DNA of 64,000 nt from Marinobacterium alkalitolerans (GTDB lineage: Bacteria; Pseudomonadota; Gammaproteobacteria; Pseudomonadales; Balneatricaceae), in NCBI RefSeq assembly GCF_017776525.1, contig NZ_JACVEW010000011.1, forward strand, positions 57,781 to 121,780, given 5' to 3'. A model generated the notes under the pieces. It saw only the letters and a list, made by a program, of their open reading frames with translations, ran no database searches and was not told the origin of the DNA. Below are positions 42,167-52,586 of the stretch, in pieces; the stretch's first letter is position 1; each line of letters opens with the position of its first letter. A program made the translations under genes and the position numbers.

Positions 42167-42988
42167 ATGGCGACCTATGCTGTTGGCGACCTTCAAGGCT
42201 GCCATGACGAACTGCAACTACTGCTGGAACAGATCAGCTTCGGCCCGGGGGACCGCCTCTGGCTGACCGGCGACCTGGTCAACCGTGGCCCCGCCTCACT
42301 GGAAACACTCAGGTTTATTCGCAGCCTGGGCGATCAGGCAATAACCGTACTGGGCAATCATGACCTGCACCTGCTGGCGCTGGACGCGGGTGTAAACCGC
42401 AAGTCCCACCCAACGCTGGACCCGGTTCTGGACGCACCGGACCGAGCTGAACTGATGCACTGGCTGCGCCACCGCCCCTTGTTGCATGACGACAAGACGC
42501 TGGGCTTTGTCATGACACATGCCGGCATTCCCCATATCTGGTCACTCAAACAGGCCCGCACCCTTGCAGCCGAGCTGGAACAGGTACTGCAGAGCACTCA
42601 ATGCAGTCAGTTTCTACACCAGATGTACGGCAACCACCCCGACCGCTGGGACAACCGGCTGACGGGGATAGACAGGCTTCGCGCCATCACCAATTACTTC
42701 ACACGGATGCGCTTTATAACGGAAGACGGCCAGCTGGAGTTCAAGGGGAACGGCCCGCCCGACGACGCACCCAAGGGCTTTGCCCCCTGGTTTCGCCATT
42801 CGCGCCAGCAGCCCATGAAACGCACCCAACTGTTCGGCCACTGGGCAGCACTGGGCTTTCACCAGGAAGGCCACGCCATTGGGCTCGACAGCGGCTGCGT
42901 TTGGGGTAATACCCTTACAGCTTATCGGCTTGAAGACGGTGCCGTTTTCACGCAAGCTTGCCTGCCAAAGCCGACAGCGGGAGAGTAA
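42167..42988 (+). CDS. apaH: ApaH, diadenosine tetraphosphatase
   Basis: Symmetrical Ap4A hydrolase (273 aa) of the metallophosphatase fold. The motifs are AVGDLQGCHDEL, WLTGDLVNRGPASL and VLGNHDLHLLAL. ApaH removes Ap4A and RNA Np4 caps. It begins a rightward apaH-glpE-cca-folM run; apaG, its usual upstream partner, is displaced to 33701. Confidence 0.97.
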   Translation: MATYAVGDLQGCHDELQLLLEQISFGPGDRLWLTGDLVNRGPASLETLRFIRSLGDQAITVLGNHDLHLLALDAGVNRKSHPTLDPVLDAPDRAELMHWLRHRPLLHDDKTLGFVMTHAGIPHIWSLKQARTLAAELEQVLQSTQCSQFLHQMYGNHPDRWDNRLTGIDRLRAITNYFTRMRFITEDGQLEFKGNGPPDDAPKGFAPWFRHSRQQPMKRTQLFGHWAALGFHQEGHAIGLDSGCVWGNTLTAYRLEDGAVFTQACLPKPTAGE

Positions 42989-42990
42989 CC

Positions 42991-43308
42991 ATGTCAGATT
43001 ATCGCTGCATCAATATTGATCAGGCCTGCGAGCTGATCGACCAGGGCGCCCAGGTGGTCGATATTCGTGACGAAGGCAGCTATCAAGCGCTGCACATCCG
43101 CGATGCCTACAACCTGAACAACCACAACCTCCCCGACTATGTAGCCGCAGCCGACTTCGATGCGCCCCTGATCGTGTGCTGTTACCACGGTATCAGCAGC
43201 CAGTCCGCAGCAGACTACCTGGCGCACCAAGGATTCGAGGAGGTCTACAGCCTGGACGGCGGCTTTGAGGCCTGGCGTGCCCAGTGCCCTGACCGCTGCG
43301 AGTCCTGA
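42991..43308 (+). CDS. glpE: GlpE, thiosulfate sulfurtransferase (rhodanese)
   Basis: Single-domain rhodanese of 105 aa. The active-site loop is VCCYHGISS with C64 as the sulfur carrier. The ATG at 42991 follows a GGGAG Shine-Dalgarno; the frame is open 11 codons earlier, inside apaH. It starts two bases after apaH and its stop overlaps the cca start. Confidence 0.94.
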   Translation: MSDYRCINIDQACELIDQGAQVVDIRDEGSYQALHIRDAYNLNNHNLPDYVAAADFDAPLIVCCYHGISSQSAADYLAHQGFEEVYSLDGGFEAWRAQCPDRCES

Positions 43309-44438
43309 TGGAGACCTATCTGGTCGGCGGCGCTGTCCGTGACCAGCTGCTGGGGCTGGATGTCAAAGACCGTGACTGGGTCGTGGTGGGCGCCACGCCT
43401 GAAGCGATGAAGGCACAAGGCTTCAAGGCGGTGGGCAGTGATTTCCCTGTTTTCCTGCACCCCGATACCGGCGAGGAATATGCGCTGGCCCGCACCGAGC
43501 GCAAGAGCGGCAGGGGGTACACGGGGTTCACCTTTCATGCCAGCCCGGACGTGACCCTGGAGCAGGACCTGCAGCGCCGCGACCTGACCATCAACGCCAT
43601 CGCCCAGGATCTGCAGGGCCGGATACACGATCCCTGCCAAGGCCGCGCCGACCTTGACGCGCGCATTCTGCGTCACGTCTCACCGGCGTTCGTGGAAGAC
43701 CCGCTGCGCGTGCTGCGAGTAGCGCGGTTTTATGCCCGCTTTGCCCATCTGGGATTCACATTGGCGCCCGAAACCCGGCAGCTGCTGGAAGAAATCAGTG
43801 CCGGCGATGAGCTGGAGCACCTGACACCGGAGCGTGTCTGGCAGGAATGCGAACGCGCACTGTGCACCCGCTCGCCCGTGTGTTTTTTCAGACTGCTGCG
43901 GGAGGTGGGCGCTCTGGCCCGGTTGATGCCTGCATCTGAACTGCTTGACCTGACCCGGCTCGAGTCCCGCTTTGAGGCAGCCGACACGCTGGACAGCGAA
44001 CAGGGCTTTGCCCTGCTGACCTACACCCTGACCGAGCAGCTGTCGACCGAAGCTGCGCTCAAACAGATTCGTGAGCTCTGCACCCACTGGCGTACGCCCA
44101 ACCGTTACCGCGACCTGGCCTTGAACACCCGCAGTGAGCTGGATGCGCTGGTTGATATGGATGGGCTTGAGGCTGAGCGGCGTCTGGAGGTACTCAAGAA
44201 CCTGAGCCTGCTGCGCCAGCCTGACCGACTGGACCATCTGTTGCCACTGGTCTCGGCTGTTGCCCCTGAGCGTGATACGGCAGCGCTGGCTCAGGCCACC
44301 CGCACCCTGCTGGACCGGATCGGCGCCGTCGACAACCGCGCCCTGCAAGCGCAGGGGTTCAGCGGCAAGGCACTGGGCGACGCCATCCGGGCGCAACAAC
44401 TGGTCTGCTGCGAGTACTATCGGGAGACGCCTTTATGA
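43308..44438 (+). CDS. cca: Cca, tRNA nucleotidyltransferase (CCA-adding), without HD domain
   Basis: Adds or repairs the CCA end of tRNAs. It has the N-terminal class II polymerase head (YLVGGAVRDQLLGLDVKDRDWVV, in part) and RDLTINAIAQD, then RVLRVARFYARF. At 376 aa it is shorter than E. coli Cca (about 412): the C-terminal HD phosphohydrolase motif is absent and the tail is plain helical. It overlaps glpE by one base and folM by four. Confidence 0.94.
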   Translation: METYLVGGAVRDQLLGLDVKDRDWVVVGATPEAMKAQGFKAVGSDFPVFLHPDTGEEYALARTERKSGRGYTGFTFHASPDVTLEQDLQRRDLTINAIAQDLQGRIHDPCQGRADLDARILRHVSPAFVEDPLRVLRVARFYARFAHLGFTLAPETRQLLEEISAGDELEHLTPERVWQECERALCTRSPVCFFRLLREVGALARLMPASELLDLTRLESRFEAADTLDSEQGFALLTYTLTEQLSTEAALKQIRELCTHWRTPNRYRDLALNTRSELDALVDMDGLEAERRLEVLKNLSLLRQPDRLDHLLPLVSAVAPERDTAALAQATRTLLDRIGAVDNRALQAQGFSGKALGDAIRAQQLVCCEYYRETPL

Positions 44439-45181
44439 GCGGAACAGCTACACCCTGCGCCCTGATCACCGGCGGTGCCCGTCGAATCGGTGCCACTATC
44501 GCACGCCTCTTGCACGCACAGGGTTATCGTATTCTGCTGCACTATCGACAGTCACTCACCGAGGCCAGCAGCCTTGCGGACGAACTGAACCGGGCCAGGC
44601 CAGACAGCTGCCTGCTGCTGCAGGCCGACCTGAATCAGGCGGCCGATGTTGAACGACTCATCAGCGAGATCGGTCAGTACACAGAGCGGCTGGACCTGCT
44701 GGTCAACAATGCGTCCACCTTTTATCCCACGCCACTGGACGACGCCTCGCAACAGGACTGGGACCTGCTGATCAACAGCAACCTGCGCGGGCCTTTCTTC
44801 CTGACTCAGGGCATGGCGCCACTGCTGCGCCAAAGCAGTGGCAACATCGTCAACCTGGTTGATATTCATGCTGAACGCGGCCTGGCGGGCTACCCTGTCT
44901 ACTCCATCGCCAAGGCTGGCGTAAAAATGATGACACTGAGCCTGGCCCGCGAACTGGCGCCGGACGTCAGAGTGAATGGCGTATCACCCGGCGCCATTCT
45001 GTGGCCGGAGGCCGATGCAGCGCTGGATGACGCCGAGCGTCGATCTATCGTGGACAAGATACCGCTCAAACGCACCGGCACGCCGGACGACATTGCCCAG
45101 GCCGTACTGTTTCTGGCAACGGCACCTTATGTGACCGGACAGGTACTGGCCGTCGATGGGGGGCGTTCAGTGTTCAGCTGA
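44435..45181 (+). CDS. folM: FolM-like pteridine reductase / dihydromonapterin reductase
   Basis: Short-chain dehydrogenase of 248 aa. The cofactor loop TGGARRIG is the TGxxxRxG form typical of pteridine reductases, and the catalytic Y-x-x-x-K is in GYPVYSIAKAG. It likely reduces dihydromonapterin or dihydrofolate with NADPH. The neighbouring folK and folB (convergent) support a pterin role. Its 3' end overlaps the folK 3' end by 15 bases. Confidence 0.88.
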   Translation: MSGTATPCALITGGARRIGATIARLLHAQGYRILLHYRQSLTEASSLADELNRARPDSCLLLQADLNQAADVERLISEIGQYTERLDLLVNNASTFYPTPLDDASQQDWDLLINSNLRGPFFLTQGMAPLLRQSSGNIVNLVDIHAERGLAGYPVYSIAKAGVKMMTLSLARELAPDVRVNGVSPGAILWPEADAALDDAERRSIVDKIPLKRTGTPDDIAQAVLFLATAPYVTGQVLAVDGGRSVFS

Positions 45182-45682
45182 AGAGATTAAGCGGCCACGC
45201 CACTCGAAGTCGATCGGCCACAGCTTCTGCGACCGGTCGTAGGTATCCCAGAGATGGGCATACGACTGCTTGAGGACAGGATGCTGAACGTCAGGCGCAA
45301 CCTCGGCCAACGGCAGCAGTACAAAGGCGTTCTGCGTAATTTCATCCCGGGGCACCTGCACTCCGTCTCGAGGATGATCCAGATCGCCATAGGTCAGAAT
45401 ATCGATATCCAGTGTTCGCCCGCTGAAACGGGGTCCCGACCGGTCACGTCCGTTTTCGTCTTCAATCTGCTTTAAACAGGCTGACAGCTCGGCCAGCGAG
45501 ACTGAGCACTCCAGCCCGACCACCAGATTGTAGAAGTTGCTGCCATCAAACCCGACCGCTTCGCTCTCATAGACCGAGGAAATCTCCAGCTCTCCAAAGC
45601 GGTCTGCCAAAGCATCCAGCGCGGCACGGATATGCCGCTCCCGCGACTGGTTGCTGCCCAGGCTCAGGTACACGTGCGGCAT
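45167..45682 (-). CDS. folK: FolK, hydroxymethyl-dihydropterin pyrophosphokinase
   Basis: Folate-pathway kinase of 171 aa. It has YLSLGSNQSRERHIRAALDAL at the N-terminus, VGLECSVSLAEL, and the active-site segments FSGRTLDIDILTYGD and VPRDEITQNAFVLLPLAEVAP (given partly). It is one codon overlap downstream of folB; the two act in consecutive folate steps. Confidence 0.95.
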   Translation of the reverse strand: MPHVYLSLGSNQSRERHIRAALDALADRFGELEISSVYESEAVGFDGSNFYNLVVGLECSVSLAELSACLKQIEDENGRDRSGPRFSGRTLDIDILTYGDLDHPRDGVQVPRDEITQNAFVLLPLAEVAPDVQHPVLKQSYAHLWDTYDRSQKLWPIDFEWRGRLISSAEH

Positions 45683-46038
45683 CAGGCACGCTCCCCGCGC
45701 TCAATCACGACTCCCACGTCCTTGGCTCCCCGGACGGCACCGGGCTTGCTCAGGCGCAAACGCAGCCAGGGCACATCAAACTCGGTCATCACAATCTGTG
45801 CAATTTCTTCGGCCATGGTTTCCACCAGCAGAAATTCGCTCTCGCTGATAAAGGCGATCAGGCGCTTGGCAACCGACTTGTAATTCAGCGTCTGCTCGAT
45901 GTCTTCAGTGGAGGCTGCAGCGCGGATGTCCGTGCCCATTTCCAGGTCCAGGCTGACGGTCTGGCGTACCTCACGCTCCCAGTCATAAATGCCGATGACG
46001 GTTTCAACCTGCAACTCACGAATGTAGACGATATCCAT
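45682..46038 (-). CDS. folB: FolB, dihydroneopterin aldolase/epimerase
   Basis: 118 aa from the ATG at 46036-46038. The fold is shown by MDIVYIRELQVETVIGIYDWE, LNYKSVAKRLIAFISESEF and LVETMAEEIAQI. It cleaves dihydroneopterin to the FolK substrate. The start seven codons further upstream gives a tail not seen in the family. It is divergent from plsY. Confidence 0.95.
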   Translation of the reverse strand: MDIVYIRELQVETVIGIYDWEREVRQTVSLDLEMGTDIRAAASTEDIEQTLNYKSVAKRLIAFISESEFLLVETMAEEIAQIVMTEFDVPWLRLRLSKPGAVRGAKDVGVVIERGERA

Positions 46039-46148
46039 CCTGCCTCCAGTAAGGGTCAATTGTGACCCGGTCCCAGCTTGTATATGCTTGTTTCAGAGTC
46101 ATTAATTTATCACGCCTGCCATGGCATGCGCACGGCCCGGACTTCACT

Positions 46149-46721
46149 ATGCCCGAATGGATGCTGTTACTGATCGCCTATCTGCTGGGCTCAATCCCCA
46201 GTGCGATCATCGTGTGCAAGGCCATGAACCTGGGTGACCCGCGGCTGAACGGCTCACGCAACCCGGGCGCCACCAACGTGATGCGGCTGGGGGGACGCCA
46301 GGCAGCGCTGCTCACACTGCTGGGCGACCTGAGCAAAGGCGCAGCCGCCATTCTGCTGGCGATTCTGGTTTCAGCCGAGCCCGAGGTGCAGGGCTGGACC
46401 ATGCTGGCAGCGGTTTGTGGCCACCTGTTTCCCTTCTTTTCCAGTTTGCGCGGCGGCAAGGGGGTGGCGACGACACTGGGCTGTACCCTGCTGCTGAGCT
46501 GGCCACTGGCACTGTGCCAGCTCCTTTTCTGGGGGCTGGTCTTCCTGCTGGGCCGCATCTCATCCCTGGCATCCATTGCCACGGCAGCCGTCACCCCGCT
46601 GTTTTGCTACCTGCTCATTCCGCACCTGCTGCTGCCCTTTGCCATCACGGCCGTGCTGCTGGTGCTTCGGCACAGCAGCAACATCCGCAAACTGCTGGCC
46701 GGTCGCGAACACCGCTTCTGA
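46149..46721 (+). CDS. plsY: PlsY, acyl-phosphate glycerol-3-phosphate acyltransferase
   Basis: Inner-membrane enzyme (190 aa) that makes lysophosphatidic acid from acyl-phosphate. It has LLLIAYLLGSIPSAIIVCK, the conserved GSRNPGATNVMR, HLFPFFSSLRGGKGVATTLG and about five membrane helices. The ATG at 46149 is chosen; upstream residues are not membrane-like. It converges with tsaD. Confidence 0.96.
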   Translation: MPEWMLLLIAYLLGSIPSAIIVCKAMNLGDPRLNGSRNPGATNVMRLGGRQAALLTLLGDLSKGAAAILLAILVSAEPEVQGWTMLAAVCGHLFPFFSSLRGGKGVATTLGCTLLLSWPLALCQLLFWGLVFLLGRISSLASIATAAVTPLFCYLLIPHLLLPFAITAVLLVLRHSSNIRKLLAGREHRF

Positions 46722-46726
46722 GCCGG

Positions 46727-47755
46727 TCAGATCGACTCAAGTGTATCCATAGGCCAGCGTGGGCGCGCCGAAATCACCAACTCATCCGACTGCCCCGCCA
46801 TCAGGCGCTGGCAGCCCGCGTAGGCAATCATTGCGCCATTGTCGGTACAGAATTGGGGCCGCGCATAGAACAGGCCCGAGCGCTCCTTGCGCACTACCTC
46901 ATCCAACCGGGCCCGCAGCCGTTTATTGGCGCTGACGCCCCCGGCAATCACCAGCTGCTTGAGACCGGTTTGCTGGAGCGCACGGCGGCACTTGATCGCA
47001 AGCGTTTCCACAACCGCTTCTTCAAAGGCAAATGCGATATCCGCCATTGTCTGCGGGTCAATCCGGCCCGCCTCGTCGCGCTCGGCATTGGCCGTATTCA
47101 AGGTAAAGGTCTTGAGCCCCGAGAAGCTGAAATCCAGCCCCGGGCGGTCCGTCATCGGACGCGGAAAACGATAACGGCCCGGCGTTCCATTCTCGGCCAG
47201 GCGCGCAATCAGGGGGCCTCCCGGATAGTCCAGTCCCAGCATTTTGGCCGCCTTGTCAAAGGCCTCACCCGCCGCATCATCCAGTGACTCGCCGAGCAAC
47301 TCATACTGACCGATGCCGTCCACGCGAACCAGCTGGGTGTGGCCACCGGATACCAGCAGGGCAACAAAAGGAAACGACGGCGGGTTCTCCTCCAGCATGG
47401 GGGCCAACAGGTGCCCTTCCATGTGGTGCACCCCCACGGCAGGAACTCCCAGCCCCAGCGCCAGTGCACGGCCAGTGGAAGCGCCCACCATCAAGGCACC
47501 GATCAGTCCCGGCCCCGAGGTGTAGGCAACGGCATCCACATCAGACAGCTCCAGCCCGGCTTCGGCCATCACTTCCCTGATCAGCGGCAACAGCTTGCGC
47601 ACGTGATCCCGTGATGCCAGTTCGGGCACCACACCGCCGTATTCGGCATGCATTTTCACCTGGCTGTACAGCGCATCTGACAGCAGCCCCTGCTCACTGT
47701 CATACAGCGCTACGCCGGTTTCATCGCAGGAAGTTTCAATGCCCAGCACTCGCAT
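46727..47755 (-). CDS. tsaD: TsaD, tRNA t6A threonylcarbamoyl transferase
   Basis: ASKHA-fold metalloprotein (342 aa) that installs t6A37 on ANN-decoding tRNAs. It begins [19 protein letters not shown]; the metal-binding histidines are in [12 protein letters not shown], and VSGGHTQLV and [13 protein letters not shown] are conserved. It is divergent from rpsU, the usual arrangement in proteobacteria. Confidence 0.98.
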   Translation of the reverse strand: MRVLGIETSCDETGVALYDSEQGLLSDALYSQVKMHAEYGGVVPELASRDHVRKLLPLIREVMAEAGLELSDVDAVAYTSGPGLIGALMVGASTGRALALGLGVPAVGVHHMEGHLLAPMLEENPPSFPFVALLVSGGHTQLVRVDGIGQYELLGESLDDAAGEAFDKAAKMLGLDYPGGPLIARLAENGTPGRYRFPRPMTDRPGLDFSFSGLKTFTLNTANAERDEAGRIDPQTMADIAFAFEEAVVETLAIKCRRALQQTGLKQLVIAGGVSANKRLRARLDEVVRKERSGLFYARPQFCTDNGAMIAYAGCQRLMAGQSDELVISARPRWPMDTLESI

Positions 47756-47833
47756 AGCGGCCCCTTCAATTCAACACCATTAAAACTGGGCACATTATCC
47801 CTGCAGCAGCACACAAAATACAGCCTTCTTCGC

Positions 47834-47862
47834 TTTACATGACGCAGGGGCCTCACTAAAAT
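47834..47862 (+). promoter_or_regulatory. Sigma-70 promoter of rpsU-yqeY-dnaG-rpoD
   Basis: TTTACA at 47834-47839 and TAAAAT at 47857-47862 with a 17-bp spacer. It lies 62 bp upstream of rpsU and is the start point of the macromolecular synthesis operon. Confidence 0.6.
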
Positions 47863-47923
47863 ATGCGGCCTTGTTCTTTATCCTCGTGATAGAGGTCATT
47901 CACCAACCTTAAGGGAGCATTTC

Positions 47924-48139
47924 ATGCCTCAGGTAAAAGTAAAAGATAACGAGCCGTTTGACGTTGCTCTGCGTCGCTTCAAGCGTTCCTGCGAAAAAGC
48001 CGGCATTCTGGCTGAAGTTCGTCGTCGTGAGCACTACGAAAAGCCGACTGCTGTTCGCAAGCGCAAAGCAGCTGCTGCCGTAAAGCGTCACGCCAAGAAA
48101 CTGCAGCGTGAGCAGTCTCGCCGCGTACGCCTGTACTAA
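47924..48139 (+). CDS. rpsU: 30S ribosomal protein S21
   Basis: 71 aa and very basic, the usual S21. It begins [21 protein letters not shown] and ends in the lysine/arginine-rich [18 protein letters not shown] Shine-Dalgarno AAGGGAG precedes it. It is the first gene of the macromolecular synthesis operon. Confidence 0.98.
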   Translation: MPQVKVKDNEPFDVALRRFKRSCEKAGILAEVRRREHYEKPTAVRKRKAAAAVKRHAKKLQREQSRRVRLY

Positions 48140-48188
48140 TCTGAAGACTCTGCACATCTGACCTGCAGCACTTGCCAAGGAGCATCCC

Positions 48189-48632
48189 ATGTCTGATCTG
48201 AAAGCAACCATTACAGAACAGATGAAAGATGCCATGCGCGCCAAGGACAAAGTCCGTCTTGGCACCATTCGCCTGATCCAGGCCGAATTGAAGCGCATTG
48301 AAGTGGACGAGCGCATCGAACTCGATGACGCCCGCATCCTGACGGTGCTGGACAAGATGGTCAAACAGAGACGAGACTCCATTACCCAGTACGAGGCGGC
48401 TGAGCGCCCGGAACTGGCAGATAAGGAGCAGCAGGAGCTGGAGGTGATTAAAACTTTCCTGCCGCAGCCACTCAGCGATGCTGAGATCGCTCAGATTATT
48501 GACGCCGCCATCGCCGAATCCGGCGCCTCATCCATGCAGGACATGGGTAAAGTGATGGCATTGGTCAAACCTCAGGTTCAGGGTCGTGCCGACATGGGCA
48601 GGATCTCGGGACTGGTGAAGCAGAAACTCTAA
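48189..48632 (+). CDS. yqeY: GatB/YqeY domain protein
   Basis: 147 aa, all helical, related to the tail domain of GatB. It has LKATITEQMKDAMRAKDKVRL, EVIKTFLPQPLSDAEI and the end GRADMGRISGLVKQKL. It sits between rpsU and dnaG, as in many proteobacteria. Its role in the operon is not established. Confidence 0.93.
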   Translation: MSDLKATITEQMKDAMRAKDKVRLGTIRLIQAELKRIEVDERIELDDARILTVLDKMVKQRRDSITQYEAAERPELADKEQQELEVIKTFLPQPLSDAEIAQIIDAAIAESGASSMQDMGKVMALVKPQVQGRADMGRISGLVKQKL

Positions 48633-48671
48633 GGGTCCGCGCCACGCAGACCTGTCCGCAACGGAGCGAAG

Positions 48672-50504
48672 ATGGCAGGTCGAATACCGCAACACTTTAT
48701 TGACGACCTTCTGGCCCGCATCAACATCGTTGATGTCATTGACGGTCGCGTCAAGCTCAAGCGCGCAGGCAAGAACTACTCTGGCCTCTGCCCCTTCCAC
48801 AAGGAAAAAAGCCCGTCATTCTCGGTCAGCCCTGACAAGCAGTTCTACTACTGTTTTGGCTGTGGTGCCGGAGGCAATGCCGTTGGCTTCCTGATGGAGT
48901 ATGACCGCCTCAATTTTCCCGAAGCCGTTGAAGAGCTGGCCAAGCTCGCCGGCATGGAAGTCCCCCGTGATGAAGGCCGGCCGATCGACCACCAGCGGGA
49001 ACAGCGCATCAAGCGCCAGTTTGAAGCACTTGAGCAGGCCAACGCCTTTTTCCAACAACAGCTGCGCCACGCCCCTCAGCGCGACAGAGCGGTCAACTAC
49101 CTGAAGCAGCGCGGCCTCAGTGGCCAGATAGCCGCCGCATTCGGCATCGGTTACGCCCCCCCCGGCTGGGACAACCTCCTGACCCACTTCAATGATGTCG
49201 AGAACGCCACCGAGCTACTGGAACAGGCCGGCATGGTGATTCATAACGAAGAGAAGCAGAGCCATTACGACCGTTTTCGTGACCGTATCATGTTTCCGAT
49301 CCGTGATGTACGCGGACGTGTACTGGGCTTTGGCGGGCGCGTACTGGGGGATGACAAGCCCAAATACCTGAATTCACCGGAGACACCCACGTTCCACAAG
49401 GGGCGTGAGCTGTACGGACTGTATGAAGCACGCAAGCACAGCAACCACCTTGACCGCCTGCTGATCGTAGAAGGTTATATGGACGTGGTCAGCCTGGCCC
49501 AGCATGGCATCCACTGGTCCGTCGCCACCCTCGGGACCGCCACCACTGCCCAGCACCTGGAGCGGCTTTTCAAGCTGGTACCGGAAGTCATCTTCTGCTT
49601 CGATGGCGATCAGGCCGGCCGCACGGCGGCGCTGCGCGCGCTGCACACGACCCTCCCGGTCATCAAGGATGGCCAGGAAGCGCGCTTCCTGTTCCTGCCC
49701 GACGGCGAAGACCCTGACACGCTTGTGCGCCAGGAAGGGGAAACCGCCTTCAGCGAGCGCGTCAGTCAGGCACTGCCCCTGAGCGAATTTTTCTTCAAGT
49801 CTCTGACAGAAGACGCCGACCTCAGCAGCATGGATGGGCGCGCCCGGTTCAGCAACACCGCCCTGCCACTGATACAGGCCATGCAGCCCGGCCTGCTGAA
49901 ACAGATGATGATGGACCGGATCTGCGAGATCACCGGCCTGTCCATGGAACAACTGGGCAGCGTTATCGACCTGCACCAGGTCACCCACACGGCTTCCGAA
50001 CCCAGCCCGATGGAGGCACCCCCACCCGCTCCCGAGCACCGTTCTCCGATGCCCGCCCCCCGGAGCAGCCAGAGCGGCCAGCGCGCCTCTCGCAACCTGG
50101 TCAACCAGGCCATTTCGATTCTGCTGCACCGCCCGGCACTGGCCAGTGCTGCACCGGAAGCCAGCCAGTTTGCACTGGTGGACGAGCCCAACATCGAAGT
50201 GCTCATCCACGTACTGGAATACCTGCAGCAAACACCCGACAGCTCCCTGGGAACACTGCTGGTAGACTGGCAGGATGACCCGGCAAGGCGGGCCGACTTG
50301 ATGCTGCTGAACGAGATCGCCCACCTGGATCCTATCCTGGGCGATGTAGATGCAGGCGCACTACTTCAGGACACCCTCAAGCGCCTGCTGACTCGACGGC
50401 AGGAAGCAAAATTGGACCAGCTGTTGAAAAAATCACGACAGACCCCATTAACCGATGAGGAAAAGCGGGATCTGCAACAGCTACTGCTGGACAGACACAG
50501 ATGA
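48672..50504 (+). CDS. dnaG: DnaG, DNA primase
   Basis: Replicative primase of 610 aa. The N-terminal zinc-binding domain has CPFHKEKSPSFSV and FYYCFGCGAGG. The RNA polymerase/TOPRIM core has IVEGYMDVVSL and CFDGDQAGRTAA, and a C-terminal helicase-interacting domain follows from about residue 470 after a proline-rich linker (APPPAPEHRS-like). It lies between yqeY and rpoD. Confidence 0.98.
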   Translation: MAGRIPQHFIDDLLARINIVDVIDGRVKLKRAGKNYSGLCPFHKEKSPSFSVSPDKQFYYCFGCGAGGNAVGFLMEYDRLNFPEAVEELAKLAGMEVPRDEGRPIDHQREQRIKRQFEALEQANAFFQQQLRHAPQRDRAVNYLKQRGLSGQIAAAFGIGYAPPGWDNLLTHFNDVENATELLEQAGMVIHNEEKQSHYDRFRDRIMFPIRDVRGRVLGFGGRVLGDDKPKYLNSPETPTFHKGRELYGLYEARKHSNHLDRLLIVEGYMDVVSLAQHGIHWSVATLGTATTAQHLERLFKLVPEVIFCFDGDQAGRTAALRALHTTLPVIKDGQEARFLFLPDGEDPDTLVRQEGETAFSERVSQALPLSEFFFKSLTEDADLSSMDGRARFSNTALPLIQAMQPGLLKQMMMDRICEITGLSMEQLGSVIDLHQVTHTASEPSPMEAPPPAPEHRSPMPAPRSSQSGQRASRNLVNQAISILLHRPALASAAPEASQFALVDEPNIEVLIHVLEYLQQTPDSSLGTLLVDWQDDPARRADLMLLNEIAHLDPILGDVDAGALLQDTLKRLLTRRQEAKLDQLLKKSRQTPLTDEEKRDLQQLLLDRHR

Positions 50505-50617
50505 AACCAGCGCTGAATCTTCGGCAAACATCTGATTTCTGGTCTATTCTCGTATCTACATACGGCTTTTGAGCTTATCCGATACCCACGGCAGTAGCCG
50601 TTAGTACCCTAATTCGG

Positions 50618-50623
50618 TATAAT
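50618..50623 (+). promoter_or_regulatory. -10 element of a promoter in front of rpoD
   Basis: A perfect TATAAT in the 176-bp gap between dnaG and rpoD. No good -35 lies at the right distance (TAGCCG at 17 bp), so it may depend on an activator or be weak. An internal rpoD promoter is known from other gammaproteobacteria. Confidence 0.5.
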
Positions 50624-50680
50624 ATCGCGCTCACTTTTCCGCCACCAGTCACATCAGCTTTCATTCGTTGCAGGGGCTCT

Positions 50681-52525
50681 ATGTCAGATAAATCCCAACA
50701 GCAGTCTCGACTTAAGGAACTGATCGCCCGAGGTAAAGAGCAGGGCTATCTAACTTACGCCGAGGTTAACGATCATCTGCCGGAAGATATCGCCGATCCC
50801 GATCAGGTCGAAGACATCATCCGCATGATCAACGACATGGGCATTCGCGTTGCTGAAGAAGCGCCCGATGCCGAAGACCTGTTGCTGACCGGCGGCGACT
50901 CTGCTGAAGAAGCCGACGAAGAAGCCGTTGCGGCACTGGCTGCGGTTGAGTCCGATGCCGGCCGTACCACTGACCCTGTTCGCATGTACATGCGCGAGAT
51001 GGGCACGGTGGAGCTGCTGACCCGTGAAGGCGAAATCGACATTGCCAAGCGCATCGAGGAAGGCATTCGCGAAGTGATGATGGCCCTGTCCCGCTTCCCG
51101 GGCAGCGTCGAAATCATTCTGGACGCCTACAACCAGGTGCTGCAGGAAGAAGGTCGCCTGAGTGACATCTTCAGTGGCTACATCGACCCCGATGCAGACG
51201 TGCCGGAAGAAGAAACGGAAGCTCCTGTCGACGTGGACGACGAAGATGACGAAGACGACGACGAGGATGATGACGACAACAAGAGTGATGACGACTCCAG
51301 CGACGAGAAGGAGCGCGGACCTGACCCCGAAGAAGCCCGTCAGCGTTTTGGCCTGATTCAGGACAGCCTGGAAAACCTGTACGCAACCGTACAGCGTGGC
51401 GGTTCGGCGGATGAAATCGAGTTTGCAGCCATGTCTCTGGCCAGCGCTTTTGCGCCGATCAAACTCTCACCCCGCTTCTATGACCTGCTGGTTGACCGAG
51501 TACGCGACTGCATCGACAGCATCCGCAAGCAGGAGCGCACCATCATGCGCATCTGCACCCAGCGCGCAAAAATGCCGCGTCCGGTCTTTATCAAGACCTT
51601 CCCGGGCAACGAAACCAGCCAGGAATGGCTGGACAGTCTGGCCAACAGCGACAAGCCCTATTCAGCGGCTATCAAACGCAGCATGCCCGACCTGCAGCGC
51701 GCCCAGCGCCGCCTTCGCATGATCGAAGAAAACGTCGGCCTGAGCCTGGCGGATATCAAAGAGGTCAACCGTAACCTCTCCATCGGCGAAGCCCGTGCCC
51801 GTCGCGCCAAGAAAGAGATGGTGGAAGCCAACCTGCGTCTGGTTATCTCCATCGCCAAGAAATACACCAACCGCGGCCTGCAGTTCCTGGACCTGATTCA
51901 GGAAGGCAACATCGGTCTGATGAAAGCCGTGGACAAGTTTGAATACCGCCGTGGTTACAAGTTCTCCACGTACGCCACCTGGTGGATTCGACAGGCGATC
52001 ACCCGCTCCATCGCGGACCAGGCCCGTACCATCCGTATTCCGGTTCACATGATCGAAACGATCAACAAGCTCAACCGCATCTCACGCCAGATGCTGCAGG
52101 AGATGGGCCGTGAAGCCACACCGGAAGAACTGGCCGAACGCATGGAAATGCCAGAAGACAAGATCCGCAAGGTGCTGAAGATCGCCAAGGAACCGATCTC
52201 CATGGAAACACCTATCGGTGATGACGAAGACTCCAGCCTGGGCGATTTCATCGAGGACACCACCCTGTCCTCACCGGTGGATACCGCAACCGGCGAAGGC
52301 CTGCGCGAAGCGACTCGCGAAATTCTCTCCGGCCTGACTGCCCGTGAGGCCAAGGTACTGCGCATGCGTTTCGGTATCGACATGAACACCGACCACACCC
52401 TTGAGGAAGTGGGCAAGCAGTTCGACGTGACCCGTGAGCGTATCCGTCAGATCGAAGCCAAGGCCCTGCGCAAGCTGCGTCACCCGAGCCGCTCTGACCA
52501 CCTGCGCACCTTCATCGACGAATAA
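50681..52525 (+). CDS. rpoD: RpoD, primary sigma factor sigma-70
   Basis: Housekeeping sigma factor of 614 aa. It has region 1.1 ([20 protein letters not shown]), region 1.2, a non-conserved region with a strongly acidic run at about residues 185-215 (mostly D and E), region 2 ([25 protein letters not shown] and [15 protein letters not shown]), region 3, and region 4 ([36 protein letters not shown]). It is followed by a perfect hairpin and then tRNA-Ile2. Confidence 0.98.
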   Translation: MSDKSQQQSRLKELIARGKEQGYLTYAEVNDHLPEDIADPDQVEDIIRMINDMGIRVAEEAPDAEDLLLTGGDSAEEADEEAVAALAAVESDAGRTTDPVRMYMREMGTVELLTREGEIDIAKRIEEGIREVMMALSRFPGSVEIILDAYNQVLQEEGRLSDIFSGYIDPDADVPEEETEAPVDVDDEDDEDDDEDDDDNKSDDDSSDEKERGPDPEEARQRFGLIQDSLENLYATVQRGGSADEIEFAAMSLASAFAPIKLSPRFYDLLVDRVRDCIDSIRKQERTIMRICTQRAKMPRPVFIKTFPGNETSQEWLDSLANSDKPYSAAIKRSMPDLQRAQRRLRMIEENVGLSLADIKEVNRNLSIGEARARRAKKEMVEANLRLVISIAKKYTNRGLQFLDLIQEGNIGLMKAVDKFEYRRGYKFSTYATWWIRQAITRSIADQARTIRIPVHMIETINKLNRISRQMLQEMGREATPEELAERMEMPEDKIRKVLKIAKEPISMETPIGDDEDSSLGDFIEDTTLSSPVDTATGEGLREATREILSGLTAREAKVLRMRFGIDMNTDHTLEEVGKQFDVTRERIRQIEAKALRKLRHPSRSDHLRTFIDE

Positions 52526-52545
52526 TCGTTTATTTTCATCATATT

Positions 52546-52577
52546 GCGCCAATGATAGGACATGCTATCATTGGCGC
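52546..52577 (+). terminator. Perfect 13-bp stem hairpin after rpoD
   Basis: GCGCCAATGATAG and CTATCATTGGCGC are exact complements around GACATG. It lies between the rpoD stop and tRNA-Ile2. There is no U-run after it, so it may act as a weak terminator or mark processing between rpoD mRNA and the tRNA. Confidence 0.6.
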
Positions 52578-52586
52578 CTCCTCTCA